A DNA stretch of 64,000 bases from Branchiostoma lanceolatum (GCF_035083965.1 NC_089726.1:12219501-12283500), one strand, 5' to 3'. Counted from the stretch's first letter, positions 24,906 to 37,947 are shown. The notes: a model not told the origin generated them from the sequence alone. Program-made: numbers and translations.

Positions 24906-27900
24906 TCAGGTAGACAACTCATTAGCGATATGCTCGGCCACAACCTGAAATTAGAAAAGTAAAGTTTATTGCAAATTCTTGCCCCGAGGCTAATTGCAGG
25001 TACATGTAACACGATAAGGACAGACAGACAGTGGGGAACAATATAGCATGTGACAAGTCTAATCTAGATATTGACTCTAAATTCTAACTTCAATACTAGT
25101 ATTAGAAAGACGTAGATTTCAGTCAAGATCTTTCTGGTACGATAGAAAAGAAAACTAAGTTTAAAGCAAACTTTTCATTTTCTGATACATGTACCTTATT
25201 CTTGGTACATGATTGTCTGAACAAAAATGCGACGCGTATTGCTTGTTTGCTTTCGACTTTTCGAGATACTGACCAAGAGTGCTGCGAAGAATTCCTCGGC
25301 TGAAGGCTTGATTTGGTCGGGAGGCAGCACGAAGCCGTACCGCCCGTTGTCACGCAGCTCGATGGCGTAGGAGTACTTGATTCCCGCCTCGGTGTAGGCC
25401 CAATCCGCGCTGTTCCCTGACGTCACGTCTTAAACAAAGTATGATGCATTAAACACCTTTGATACAATAAAACGATCACAATTCACACTAGGAAAGGTAG
25501 GACTGTTTGACAAACGTTATGGTCAGATATCAGATACTGCTAACGTTGCATCCCGTGACGTCACCTTATGTCTAATTTTCTGCCTGTGGGGAAAAGCTTA
25601 CTACTTGTAATTAGGACATCAAGAACAGTATAATGTTAGGGGTCCGGAAACGAATAATAATTACACGTCAACAACAAACAAAGCTGTAAGTTTATTTCAT
25701 ACGAACGCTCAAACTGTCCGTTATGGTACTTACATATGACGTTGGCGATAGATCCATGCTTAAAATTCAGACCATTCACTTCCCTTATGGCGCTAACAGC
25801 CTTCGCACCAAGATCGTTCTGCAGATGGGAATGACCAGGTAAAGAAAATGTGCATTTGTTCAACTCAGAAACAAAAATCAGCCCTTGTAAAGAAGTAGAG
25901 ATGGACACATATGATATTTGTAATTGTATGGCCGGGTGTACTGCAGAACATATACAAAACGTGGCAAACCTGATCTTCGTAGTCCGGCGGTAGGTCACTG
26001 GTCCAGCCATACGGACTCATCCACATCTCGGAGTAAGAGTGCACAGCCAGGTAGGCCTTGATGTTCTTGCCGTTCTCCAGGACCCAGTTTGACAGTGACT
26101 TTGTCTCGACCTCAGAGAAAGCGCTGGGTCCGTGGTAAGTGTCCGAGCAGGGGTTGTCGCTGGCACCGGGATCTATGAAAGTGTGTAGATCAAGAATATG
26201 TTATCAAGATGATGACCAAAACACACCCTTTTGCGCAAATCAGAATTACCAGGAGCAGCGATTCGTCAGTGGTTTACGACCAAATATGAAAATCTGATTT
26301 CTTGCTAGCATCTGATTTTAAAAACATAAACCACACTAGGGCACTCTCACCTCCAAAATGGTCGTCCCAGTTGCGATTGGGATCCACTCCGTAGCAACCA
26401 TCAATCGGACCCGAACGAGTTTTACGCCACAACCGGTTCTGTAGAAGAAAAAAAACGAAATGTTGCTTACAAATGGTGCTGCACAATGTACATAAGATGA
26501 AACAAAGTAAACGAAACTTAACGAACATACGGTAAGTTTAACACAACAATACAGTATCTGTAGCTCACGGTAGTCCATGTGTAGACATATCCGTCCACGT
26601 TGGTGACGGGAAGGAAGTAAAAGTCCACTTCGTCCATCAGTTTAGTGATGCGGTCCTCCGTACCATAACCTTCCAGCAACTACAGGGAAAATATAAAATC
26701 GCGTTAGTCACATTTTCAAACATGACTCAAATCGTTCTCAACTACAAGGAAGAGTCGGCTAAATACAAAAGTGTGTGCTATTTGATACCAGTTGTAGCTA
26801 GTATACATACACAACTACGTGACGATTTTAGCATGGCAGCACACACATTAATTCCTCAGTAATAATACACCTGAGTAACTTAATAACACATAGTGTGAGA
26901 GTCTGAAACGAAATCAAAGAAGACCGCACTGTCGATTTGCTACCAAACATCTTATTACCAACTGACATTGTAAGCAAAATCATAAGGTCCTCCTTGCATC
27001 TCGTGGATTGGAATCTGTACTTACGAGCTTGATGTTGTAGAGCAGTGTGGCAGACACGATCCATTCCCGGGAGTGGATCTGTCCCTCCAGGAAAATGGCG
27101 GGTTTGTCGGTACCAGAGTTTCCCACCTGTGTGATGATACAAGCGTCAAATCAGTCTTCGAACTTCATCAACGTACGAAAATATCTTACGTATAAACGTG
27201 AAATGGAACCATAAGTATACAGCGATTTGGCATTCGACTCTTAAGAAAACTATCCTTTAATTACGCTAAAAAATAGCCAATGAGTACGATAAATATGTAA
27301 TATGTATCTGTACCTTATATAACCTGTACCTTATATAACCTTCATGGCATCACCAATTGAAACAACAAGATATTCGTGCTATGTGTACTGTGTCACAGTG
27401 TGTTGGTTCTATCACTAATAAGCTATAAGCTAAGATGATAACAACAACAAATCAGAAGCACGATTGACCGGAGTTGTAAGAAACCACGTTAGGGCATGTT
27501 GATTTGATTATATGGATGACATCCTCTGGGAACCCAAAACTGATGCGAGCGTGCGAATAAAAAAGTTGCCTTCATTATGAAATCTACGTGGTCAGGAGGT
27601 TCAACAGATGACTAAACACAAATAGTACGGTATAGCGAATGATAGATTCTTCTTTTTCATTTCTTAGCATCATTTTCTTTGCCTTTGGAATTGATTTTGG
27701 CGATCTACGTTATTAGTACCGTTTTCTATTTTTTGGGGGGCAATTTACGGCATGCATATGATGATTTTGCAGCTGCTCTCTTCGATGTATGGTGGAAAAT
27801 CTTTTTTTTAATTTTTGGAATCGGACGAAAATTGATGCGCGCGTGGATGTCATCCATACAGTCAAATCAATATGGCCTGAGTGTGAGAGCAAACATGCAG

Positions 27901-28392
27901 AGTACCCTAATGGCGTAGATATCGCGGGACTCGTGCGAGGAGCCGATCTTGATGAGAGTAGTCAGACTTTGGTACTTATCAGCGAACTCCTTCAGCTGTG
28001 CATTGATCTGCGGAGAAAGGTGACCATGACAGGTTAGGCAAAGTGCGACGTCAAAATCACCTGCCGACAACATGCCGGTTACGTCGAGCCGGTAGACGAA
28101 ATTGGAAACCCTGAAAGTCCGTTACAGAATGGATATGAAGTAAACAAAAACAAAACATTACACAAACCTTGCCGAAATTGTTTCTTATATTTTAGCATGA
28201 AAGTTCATCAGTGTTGGTATATAACATTATATTTGGTGAGTGTCAATGGTTTTGTTTTGGGTCTGAAATTCGTCTCAAAAAGTCACATAGAAGTTTGACA
28301 ACCATGGATCGTAAACAACAACTAAGGTTGACCATGACTACGACATACATGTTGTTTGATAGGTTTATCGGTTCAGGTGTGCCCACTAGTTA

Positions 28393-28428
<36 letters not shown>

Positions 28429-29601
28429 TAAATGCAACAGAGATACTTATGGAAAGCACGTGTCTCCTGCAGCACCTACCTCCTCATAACTGTTGTACTT
28501 ATCGAAGTCAAACTCGTTGGTGATCGAAGTTGACGTTTGGTTGTTGATAAGTTGTTGAAGGTCGTCGATCATCACCTGATTAGTCATGGGATAAACCAAA
28601 GGTCAAACTATCGGGTGATTACTTGTTAAGAACCTTTTGGGATGACAGGTAAACTTGTTATTTCATAGAATTGCAAAGAAACACAACAAGTTATTAATCT
28701 TCCATCCTTCCATGCATTTTAGAACTATCGTGTATATCAATCGATGTTAAGAATGTTTCTGTCTCTGTTTATCCAAGACTGTAGATCTCTTGTCCCCTAC
28801 CGTATGGTTCATTCCAGTGTTGTCCAACAGTTTCTTGACGTACGTGAGGAGGTCCTTGGGTACACGTACATCCACGGGGCGGAACAGACCGCTTGCACTC
28901 TTCCAGAAGTCCAGCTAAAATGTTACAAAGTTTCGTCATCTGAGCTCACATATTCAGCCAAATATGCCAAGACGGAAACCTAAAATCGATTAATCGATGA
29001 CCAACCGGGAAACGGCCCATTGCAACGAACAAATAGCCGAACCAGATCCATCCTCGTGCCAATACACTCATAGTGGAAACAAAGGTACAGGAGCAAGAAT
29101 TCAAGAGTTATGATATGAAGAGTAGTCAAAGTGAAGAACATTGTAACTTTGATATCATTGATATCATAAGGATATTGTACGCGTAGAATAAGTCTCTGCC
29201 TGAATCACCCACCCTGAAGTTTGTCATCTCCAGCTTCGCAAGCTCCTGAAGTTGGAGCTCATCTTGAGGAATAACTCGCAGCACTTGTTCTCTGAGATCA
29301 AAACGAAACAATTCCACATCGGAATCTGTTACTGTTATCGCAAACTCTACTTACGCCGGTATTCAAAAGACGCCACATAAACCACAGAGTCCAGCTTCGA
29401 CAATCGGTACGCAAAGAAGGGGTTGTGCGAAAATGGCATGTACGTTCTTGATGGTACTTTACATACAATGATAACAACATTTGGTAAAAAAAAAATTGAG
29501 AAGGAAAACAAAAATGTGAAGAAAGAATGTACCACTCACCCATCGAAGCGCGTAACGCCGGAGGCCACAGTGATGGTGAACAAAAGCAGCAGAACCTTCA
29601 T
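24906..29601 (-). CDS. Procarboxypeptidase A/B-like zinc protease, gene A
   Basis: Exons in transcript order: 29601-29540, 29291-29213, 28914-28801, 28575-28480, 28007-27906, 27126-27025, 26679-26569, 26438-26351, 26172-25970, 25818-25734, 25428-25274, 24944-24906; 1236 nt, 411 residues (family about 417). A secreted M14A zymogen that removes C-terminal residues from peptides. Seen: signal peptide [15 protein letters not shown], a propeptide to about residue 105, zinc ligands in HSREW (H169, E172) and H296 (VHSYSEMW), substrate-binding R227 (RLWRKTRS) and NR at 243-244 (DPNRNWD), Y348, and catalytic E371 ([11 protein letters not shown]). All catalytic residues are present. Position 355, equivalent to bovine CPA 255 at the base of the S1' pocket, is alanine rather than Ile (A type) or Asp (B type). 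The propeptide/enzyme junction (residues 99-110) has no Arg or Lys. Most donors are canonical; the one after 25970 is a weaker GTTTGC. It sits head to tail with gene B. Confidence 0.93.
28392..28429. repeat. (ATC)n microsatellite
   Basis: About twelve copies of the ATC trinucleotide in intron 4 of carboxypeptidase gene A, just after exon 5 in plus-strand order. Intronic and probably length-variable. Confidence 0.9.
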
Positions 29602-30701
29602 GGTGGAAATACCTGCAGAACAAAGTGGTCAAGACCACACTGTACCAACCACGGATGTCTATCTATGTGAATAATAGCAAACGCAGAGGCCCAGATCCTT
29701 CGAATAGAACGAGCGTGTCATAATAGACGACTATTAATTCATATGAATACTAAAACAAGGACGATTCCAATCATGTATTTCTATGTATCATAAAGAAATC
29801 TATGGTTCGAGCTGTCCTTGTTTTACCTTAGTTTCGTCAGAGTGTTGTGTTGCACCTTTAATTTTCTGTCATGATAGTTATTAGTAAGTCTGTGTTTAGC
29901 TAAGCTAATTCTTTATACAGAATCTTTTTACGCGGATCCAGTAGCAATCGTGACACGATAAACCTCTTGTTGTTTGTAAAACGGCAGGTCAAAGTTCCCT
30001 TACAGAGTCTACATACTGCCTACAGTGACAGTCTGTTGACTTCTACATGTAACCGTGCCCACTTTCATTATGCCTACATGTAGGTAGCAAAATGTCGTCT
30101 ATTTACGTGTATCAGACAATCTGGCATAGCTATTATACTATGAACTGTACCATGTTAAATATTAACATAACAAAGCATCACGGCGCTAATCAGTCTATCG
30201 TGAACAAGTTAGACTGTCTGAAAACATCGACACGTGATTGTTTGTGCGTCCAGGCTAGCCCTAACTAAGAAAACGTTGAAAGACACAGAACGATAACGTT
30301 ACTACCTTACCAGGAGTGTAGGGGTAGAGCAGCTTTGATAAGTACCTACACGGCGAGCAGGTCTCATGTGACGTACTGCACCTACGCTCAATCACGCGCC
30401 AGGGGTCAGCGAGTGTCAATATTATTTGATTTGTTCCGCAGGTCGACATGCGTGACCATATACGGACACAGTAGATTCCTAACTAACATTAGAGAGAAGT
30501 AAAACTTCCTTTTCAATATTACTGCGGACATTCCGCTACTGAAGTGGTGGCTGCAGTTCGATAGGTGAACTTATTATGTTCAGATAGAGAGTTCACTGTG
30601 GTGACACTAGCCTATGATAATCAATACTAGTAGTTGATTAATATAACAACCTTAATAACAAACTCTATAATAACGAAGCACACAATCTGCAGCTTTCAGT
30701 T
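29602..30701. other. Intergenic spacer between the two carboxypeptidase genes
   Basis: About 1.1 kb between the start of gene A and the polyadenylation signal of gene B; it should contain the gene A promoter. I saw no clear TATA box at a standard distance. No gene or repeat was recognised. Confidence 0.5.
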
Positions 30702-30707
30702 TTTATT
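30702..30707 (-). other. Polyadenylation signal, carboxypeptidase gene B
   Basis: AATAAA on the - strand, about 38 bases after the gene B stop codon. Confidence 0.65.
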
Positions 30708-30744
30708 TTATGACGGAATTTCTGGGAAGGCCCCCGGTGGAAAC

Positions 30745-33700
30745 TCAGACCTCAGCCGCCACCTGCTCGGCCACAACCTGAGAGTTGGAGGAAACACGAC
30801 AAAGGTTAGGTACGTCAGTTTCATTAGTTTGTTTGTGCCTTTATCTATTATACAGTATGGACCACTTTGTAACACTTCTGACAGAATGAAAAGGAAAACA
30901 ACTGACTGAAGTTAGTTTTATAGTACATCTCACAGTGCCACTCGGGGAATAGGCGATTATAAGTATGTAGCAGTAAATTTGGAGGAATGTTATTATTATA
31001 CATGGTGTAGAATGCCACATGTACCATTTACTGTAGGGAGAAAACTGACGCCACGCCATTGTGGGTCAGGCCACATTACTTACCAGAAGCCCTGCGAAGA
31101 ACTCGTCGGCTGAAGGGCGGATCTGGTTGGCTGGTAGGACGAAGCCGTACTGTCCCTCGTCACGGAGTTCGATGGCGTAGGAATACTTGATTCCGGCCTT
31201 GGTGTAAGCCCAGTCACAACTGGATCCTGCCGCCTCGTCTAGGGAAAAAACAATACCGTTCGAAACATGTACAAAGTATTGTATCAGGTCCTTGTATGAT
31301 TGAAAAATTACCCGACGGACGTAGCCAAACTAGAGTTGTACGGATAGGCAAAGTTGGAAAAGAAATTGCAATACTATTACTGGTGTGATACATTCAAAGC
31401 ACCGTCCGAAATATTGTTGTCAGCTTGTAGTTCCATGGCATTGTATTAAGGTCGTCATTTCCCTGACGGACTTAGGGGGAATATAGAGATGTTCGGATAG
31501 GTAACGTTGGAAAAGGTTGTATTTCAGTAAAGGTGTTATGCGTTGCAATACATATTTTCTATTCCAAATACTCACAGATGACGTTGGCGATGGTTCCATA
31601 AGCGAACCTCTTCCTGTTCACCGATTGAATGGCGCTCACTACCCTTCCAGCCAGGTCATACTAAGGACGAAATTCGGAAAGGTCACAATAATGAATGCAT
31701 TTCAGATGATTACATGGAAATAACCGTGATCGGTTCGAGTAACAAACTAGATCGAGAGAACCTGAGTTACAGATATGATCCATGCGATCGTAGAGTCTGA
31801 GATCGACAGTTCATGTCAACACCCCTTTCTCGGGGTTGGAAGTAACAGTCGGAGGCAGCGCAGCTCACCTGCTCCTCGTAGTCTGGCGGCGTGTTGTAGG
31901 TCCAGCCGTACGGAGTCATCCACATCTGGGAGTAGGCGTGCACGCCCAGGTAAGCCTTGATGTCTTGGCTGTTCGCCAGGACCCAGTCGGACACCGCTTG
32001 TGTCTCGGCCTCGGAGAAGGCCCGCGGTCCGTGGTAGATGTCAGAGCAGGGGTCAGAGCTGGTGCCGGGGCCTGGAAACCAAAACCGGACAGTTATTCTC
32101 CTACTGGATCCGCGACTAGACGTTTTGTTGAGATTTTATTTATACCAGCCAGAATTGTACTGCTATGTCTGTACACGATCGACGAATGTGTATGAGGGCT
32201 GTATAGCGACTTACCCCGAATTCATTGAGCCTCATCAACTCATGGCCAGGAACAGAAAACGAAAAACTTATGTCTGAGTCTAGATATGAAAGTATACGCG
32301 TGTGTACCTGCAAAGTGTTCGTCCCAGTTACGGTTGGGGTCGACACCGTAGCACTGCCCACCCCACCAGGAGGAGCCGTGCGGACCGGAACGAGTTTTAC
32401 GCCACATCCGGTCCTAGTGACATGGGAATAAAAAGCGTTATAAAATCATACAACTGATTGAGCTGTTATCAAGTGATGCCAACATAAGTTTAATTTTCAC
32501 TGCCTAATGTTGGTCTTCTCTCTCTGCTGCCGAATGAAATTCAGCGTGGATATCAGCCTCCCTCTATAAATGAATAATTCCAATTACCTTGTATGAAACT
32601 ACATCAAACCGCAAGCTATTTTGTAATCAACAAAAAACATCGTTGTCTTATAATTGGATGACAGATATTTTGCTGTCAGGCGATAGTTTGAAGCATACAT
32701 ATATCTTCGGCCAAATATTTCGCGTGGTAGTTACCACGGGAGAAAGCATCCAAAACTAAGAAACCGGAACGCATGGATTCCACCCTCGCTGTGAACTTGA
32801 ACTATTATTAACTAATATTTCGTGACTCACGTTTTGTGTGTGGGCGTAGCCGTCGGGGTTGGTCACTGGCATGAAGTAGAAGTCCACGTTGTTCATGAGT
32901 GTTGTGATCTGGCTGTCAGACCCATAGCCCTCCAGCATCTGGAATGTACATTTTGCATTCAGGTCTGTTTTTTCCCTTTTCTTGTGCTGTATCTTACATG
33001 CCCTTATCGGCCTATGTCCTATCGGAAAATTGTGGATGAAACATACTGTGATCGAATCACGCAATACATGACGTAACGGTACGCTTGCGCAAGTAATGAT
33101 TGTGGCAGCAGCCCAGTTTTCTTCGTTATTTGCTCTATCTACTTGTCAGTTTGACTTTGACTTTATTTTGGATCCACACGATGTATTCTACACGTCATGC
33201 TCCACACGATGTATTTTACACGTCATGAATATCACTACACAACCTAGAATCACACGAATCGACAGAGAATTTTTGTCTTGTGTGTACTTACGAACTTGAT
33301 GTTGTAGAGCAGTGTGGCACCCACGACCCACTCACGGGCGTGGATCATTCCCTCCAGGAAAACTGCCGGCTTACCGCTTCGGTCAGCGCTCCCCACCTGC
33401 ATGCAAAAGTAGTACAATGTAGTTACATGGATGAGAGAAAGTCAAAGCCAAGGAAACATTGTTAACTATTTGCAGTAAGTATCATACAAAATAACACTGT
33501 TGTTGTTGTTACACTGACACTTTGCTGCCGTATCTGATATTCTCTTGCATTGTTCCAGACAGAGAAGTAACCTACGGAGTAAAGACAAAAGAAAGGTTCA
33601 AACAAACAAACAAACAAGCAGACAAACAGACAGACTACAGACGTTTAACCTCGGTACAGGGCACTGTGTATTAAGTACATTAACGAACAAATCATGATGC

Positions 33701-36095
33701 ACCTTGATGACATTGATAGCGCGGCCCTCGTGCGAGGTTCCGATGGTGAAGACGGACGCCAGATCGGGGTAGCTCGCGGCGAAGTCTTGCAGCTGCGCAT
33801 TGATCTGCGGAGAGGACACGTGATTCCGTCAGTAGCGATAGAAAAAGAACATGGGTGTTAAATATCATTCAATGACTAAAACGTGATTGAAACATATAGT
33901 GACCGTTCACGTTCAACGTTACTTTTACTAGAATGGTGAATGGAGATACAATGAGTACCTCCTGACACTGTTGCTGACTTATGTCGTTTTGATAACGATG
34001 TATTTTCTAAGTAATCATGGATTTTATTCACCTTTGTCTATGTCAAGACGCATCATTACTATCGAGAAAACGCCTCATACGCGGTAAGAATACCTACGTC
34101 ATCATACGTGTTGTAGTCGTCGAAGTTGAAGCCGATGGCGCGCACGTGCGACCTCTCCGTGTTGATCCTCTGCTGCAGATCGTCGATCATCACCTTGTGC
34201 AGCACAAAATAGCCAGGCGTCAACCAAACAACCCCGCAGAAAACTTCACTTAACGAGATAGCCAGGCGTCAACCAAACAACCCCGCAGAAAACTTCACGT
34301 AACGAGATAGTCAGGCGTCAACCAAACAACCCCACAGAAAACTTCACTTAACGAAATAGCCAGGCGTCAACCAAACAACCCCACAGAAAACTTCACTTAG
34401 CAAGATAGTCAGGCGTCAACCATACAACCGCGCAGAAAACTTCACTTAATGACCAGAAAATGAGACAAGTTTAAATCATCCAGAACTGACAGACAATATG
34501 ACTCTTACCACTCAAAAAGTAATGATATTTTTCATAGGCGCAGAAGATAATTGTCACATAGGAAGTCCTGGCGGCAATTTTTGCTTCACATTCACAAACA
34601 GACACCGATTTCTGAAGAACGCTAACGTTCAATGACAGGAAAGGACCGGAGATGTGAAAACCTCCTGGCGGCCTACCGTGTACTTCATGCCCGTCTTCTC
34701 CAGCAGGCTCTTGACTTCCTTGAGGAGATCCTTGGGCACGCGCACATCCACGGGATGGGACGGGGTGGTCGGGCCCTTCCAGAAGTCCAGCTAAGGCAGG
34801 AAAAAAAATTATTTAGTATGTTGTAGCCCACTGTATTCTGCTGCTGCAGTAGTCTGGACGCTGCAGCTGCAATCAGTCTTTCCTGAATTCTCTCCTCCAC
34901 TCAAGTTTTCCGGTTCATCGCAAGCATCCTTAGCTCCCGATGTTTTCTTTCTGTCCGCAACGGTTTTTAATCAAGCCTCTTGCAAGCAATGATTAGTTGC
35001 GTTTACAATATTGATGAAATAATGCCAAATATACATTGTTGTAAGGAAGTCCTGCCCACCCTTTGACCGATATTATCCATCCTCTCCAGAGCTGCCAGCT
35101 CCTTCAGATGTTTCTCGTGCTTCGGATGGATACGCAGAACTTGTTCTCTGTGGTGAAATACAGTCATCAGATATCATATCATACTCTCGGTGGAACGCTC
35201 AGAACAAGCTATATGGGTCATATGACATATTTTCATGGATAACTCAATGCAAAATGCAAATGATGCTCAAAAACCAAGGTTTCAGTCGGTAAAATGCATA
35301 TTCTATTCGGCATGATCCTAGGATTCCTACCCATAGGCATGAGCAATGATGTATTTTTTGGATTTTTGCTATAAAACAAGGGCATTGTTTTTGGCGACCA
35401 CGACATTTTCCCATGTGGTTCATATTTCCAGACCAGGAAAACCTTAAACGGCAAACAGAATAGTTCCAGCCCAAACACAGCCGAATGCGGGTCACAGGAC
35501 TCGGTGCAAAGGACACAAACGTTACAGGGTCGGGGACATTTTCAATTGAGCGTAAAATAAGACCAACTGGCAGGGTAATGGCCGTATTCGCGGCGGTGAA
35601 TAATATTGGTACAAATCTAATACTAATAACATGTTCTAAGAACCCACCGGCAATGTTGACTTCCCTTTCTTTATTCCAACTTTTATCTGAGCGCTTGATG
35701 AAAACCTCCTGCATTTTTGACGTCAAGACATCTCTTGGCTCATTTGCTGATACGTGTGGTCAAAAATGCAAAACATTTCTGTCTTCTGCCATGTCTTTTC
35801 AGCACTTTCATTTCAAACTCTAATTTACCTTCTCATGATGGAAAAATTCATGGAAGGATTCGAATCACACTGGGCAAAAATGCATGCAAGTCTGGGACCA
35901 GTACCTCATAAGCAATTCACTTCAACAGCGGCCTGTAGAATTCTAATGAGGATTGCATATTGAGGAGGTCATGCTTTCATACTTTTTGTTCGGAGAACAG
36001 AAGGAAGTGTCACGAAAAGGAAAAAGAACTTACCCATCGAATCGCTTGGCGGCGAACGCCACGGCCACCGTTAACAGGATCAGCAAAGCCTTCAT
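30745..36095 (-). CDS. Procarboxypeptidase A/B-like zinc protease, gene B
   Basis: Exons in transcript order: 36095-36034, 35147-35060, 34790-34677, 34193-34098, 33804-33703, 33396-33292, 32938-32831, 32413-32308, 32071-31869, 31660-31576, 31238-31084, 30777-30745; 1257 nt, 418 residues. A secreted M14A metallocarboxypeptidase zymogen, paralogous to gene A with all eleven intron positions and phases shared. Seen: signal peptide [16 protein letters not shown], a propeptide ending with basic residues (ERSHVR, R106) before [12 protein letters not shown] as expected for tryptic activation, zinc ligands H173/E176 (HAREW) and H305 (VHAYSQMW), R230, NR at 252-253, Y357 and catalytic E380. The position equivalent to bovine 255 is Cys364, which is neither the A-type nor the B-type residue. 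An insertion (GSSWWGGQC) before the NRNWD block is absent from gene A. A TATA box lies at a normal distance upstream. Likely expressed in gut or its diverticulum by family analogy. Confidence 0.94.
34209..34453. repeat. 49-bp minisatellite, five copies
   Basis: Five head-to-tail units of exactly 49 bases, starting at 34209, 34258, 34307, 34356 and 34405. Each contains AGGCGTCAACCAAACAACCC and AGAAAACTTCACTTA. Unit differences are few. It lies in intron 3 of carboxypeptidase gene B, just upstream of exon 4 in transcript order, and does not touch the splice site at 34193. Confidence 0.92.
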
Positions 36096-36170
36096 GTTGG
36101 ACTGTCCTTCTGCGCTGTGGGGAAAGGAGGACACCAGGAGACGAAGTGGTGGTCGAGGGAAGGAAGTAGG

Positions 36171-36177
36171 TTTTATA
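36171..36177 (-). promoter_or_regulatory. TATA box of carboxypeptidase gene B
   Basis: TATAAAA on the - strand, 76 bases upstream of the gene B start codon. This places the expected transcription start near 36145 with a short 5' untranslated region, as is usual for secreted digestive enzyme genes. Spacing supports function; no transcript evidence is available. Confidence 0.6.
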
Positions 36178-37468
36178 GAATTAATTTTACAACTGTTTGT
36201 GAAAGCATTTTCGCACACAAGTACGTCCTTAAACCAGAGTGGCCTCTTCTACAATCCTGAGCAATCTTAACGATGTCCGGTGGCAAATCAACACGTATGG
36301 AGAGCCTGCGTCCCGAGCTCACAAAGCAAGGACCATGTTTACATATCTGACAAACGTCCCGCATTATAATCATCGTCATTTTACGCTATTATATCAGTAA
36401 TTGATGCAATCAAACCATTTACCGTATGTACATTTTTAGCGATAGGATATGTCATTTTTAGCAATTTGGGAAGTATTACGTCAAAAATACCACAGACACT
36501 GTTTCATTCAAGAAAATCGAACCATTAAAGTCCTGAACGTTGCAAAATTTTATTTCGAGCAGCTGGTGCGGCCACACGTGTAGGGCTCCACACCAACCTC
36601 AAGTGTCCGATTTTATCACACACTTCAGGTTTTATTGCTCCTTCTCCATGAGAATTCACCAGGCGTTGTGTCCGGAGCAAGATTAATATCTGACGTAATC
36701 ATGCACCAATAAAGCTACTTTGTTGGCAGACATTTTTTTACACTTACTACGAAAAGATGTTCTTTCATGCTGCATAATGTTTATCTGATTCAAACCATCA
36801 TTGGATAACCCGTATAGCCAATGTCAATACCAGGTATTGAAAAGTAGTCAATGTCCATCCTCAGATATAATTCAACCACTCTGTAATGGGCGTTTAACCT
36901 CGCAGGATATTGTAGATACGGCATGTATAATTGTGAAGACCTTAAAACAAGACACTTAAGGTCTGCGCATAGCACTTCCCATGAAGCTACAACAGGTGCG
37001 CCAAAGACGAGGATAAGTGGGGAACGCAGGAAACATTGATAACGGCATGTCTAATATTGTTTCAATTTGAAACAAATTATGTGAACGAAGTATTTCATCA
37101 AGTACAAGAAACACCGGACAAAGGGATATAAGGGCGTACTTGTGTACAAAAATACTTTTAGAGCTGTAAAGGTAATTCTATAAAGGCTAAGATATCCCAC
37201 CATTTCAGCAGATGGAATAAATCATACCAGTGTATGACAAGCAAGCTTTGCTGCTTAGCATGAAAGTTAATCTGAGATGGTAAATTACAGTGAGAAATTA
37301 GACTATTCTCCACAAATGGACTCACCGGAATTTTCGACCGAATCTCTAGCCTCCGAATCTCTAGCTTTCCATCGAGCGATTTCAACTTATCGGGTCCAGG
37401 TTCTTTGCCTGGGGGGCCGTATCTGCTTGTGATCCTATAACCGCTGTAATCCTGTAACCGTTGTGTAG

Positions 37469-37724
37469 CCTCCGTTGCAGGCTTTCCCACTAGCGATTTT
37501 TCAACTTATCGGGTCCAGGTTCTTTGGCTGGGGGGCCGTATCTGCTTGACGCCCCGTATCTGCTTGTGATCCTGTAACCGCTGTGATCCTGTAACCGCTG
37601 TGTGGATCACAGCGGTTATAGGATCCCAAGCAGATACGAGGCGTCAAGCAGATACGGCCCCCCAGCCAAAGAGTCTGGACCCGATAAGTTGAAAAATCGC
37701 TAGATGGAAAGCCTGCAACGGAGG
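37469..37724. repeat. 256-bp near-perfect palindrome
   Basis: The arm from CCTCCGTTGCAGGCTTTCC at 37469 is mirrored by GGAAAGCCTGCAACGGAGG ending at 37724. The centre near 37600 contains CCGCTGTG repeats and GGATCACAGCGG. A partial direct copy of the left arm (AACTTATCGGGTCCAGGTTC) occurs just upstream at about 37383. Such a palindrome can extrude as a cruciform and is often misassembled. Confidence 0.8.
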
Positions 37725-37747
37725 TTACCGAATCTCTCGGTTTTATC

Positions 37748-37947
37748 TGACCCAAGTGCTGTAGACACGTGATTTTTCCGCACATGTGACGTCAGCACTA
37801 GGTCAAAGTTCGTCGGAAGTCGGTACGGCCCCCCCCCCCCGTTCCTTCTCTGAACCGGGACGGGGGCGGTACCAACTTCCGACGAACTTTGACCCAGTGC
37901 TGACGTCACACGTGCGGAAAAATCACAGGTCTAAAGCACTTGGGTCA
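37748..37947. repeat. 200-bp palindrome with TGACCCAAGTGCT ends
   Basis: TGACCCAAGTGCT at 37748 is mirrored by AGCACTTGGGTCA ending at 37947. The arms include TTTTTCCGCAC, TGACGTCAGCAC and AAAGTTCGTCGGAAGT. The loop is a C/G-rich tract. It lies inside the larger foldback element. Confidence 0.8.

Noticed and set aside
34209-34453. Regular 49-bp repeats that superficially resemble a CRISPR array
   Set aside because: Units are contiguous with no spacers, lie in an intron of an animal gene, and form a minisatellite.
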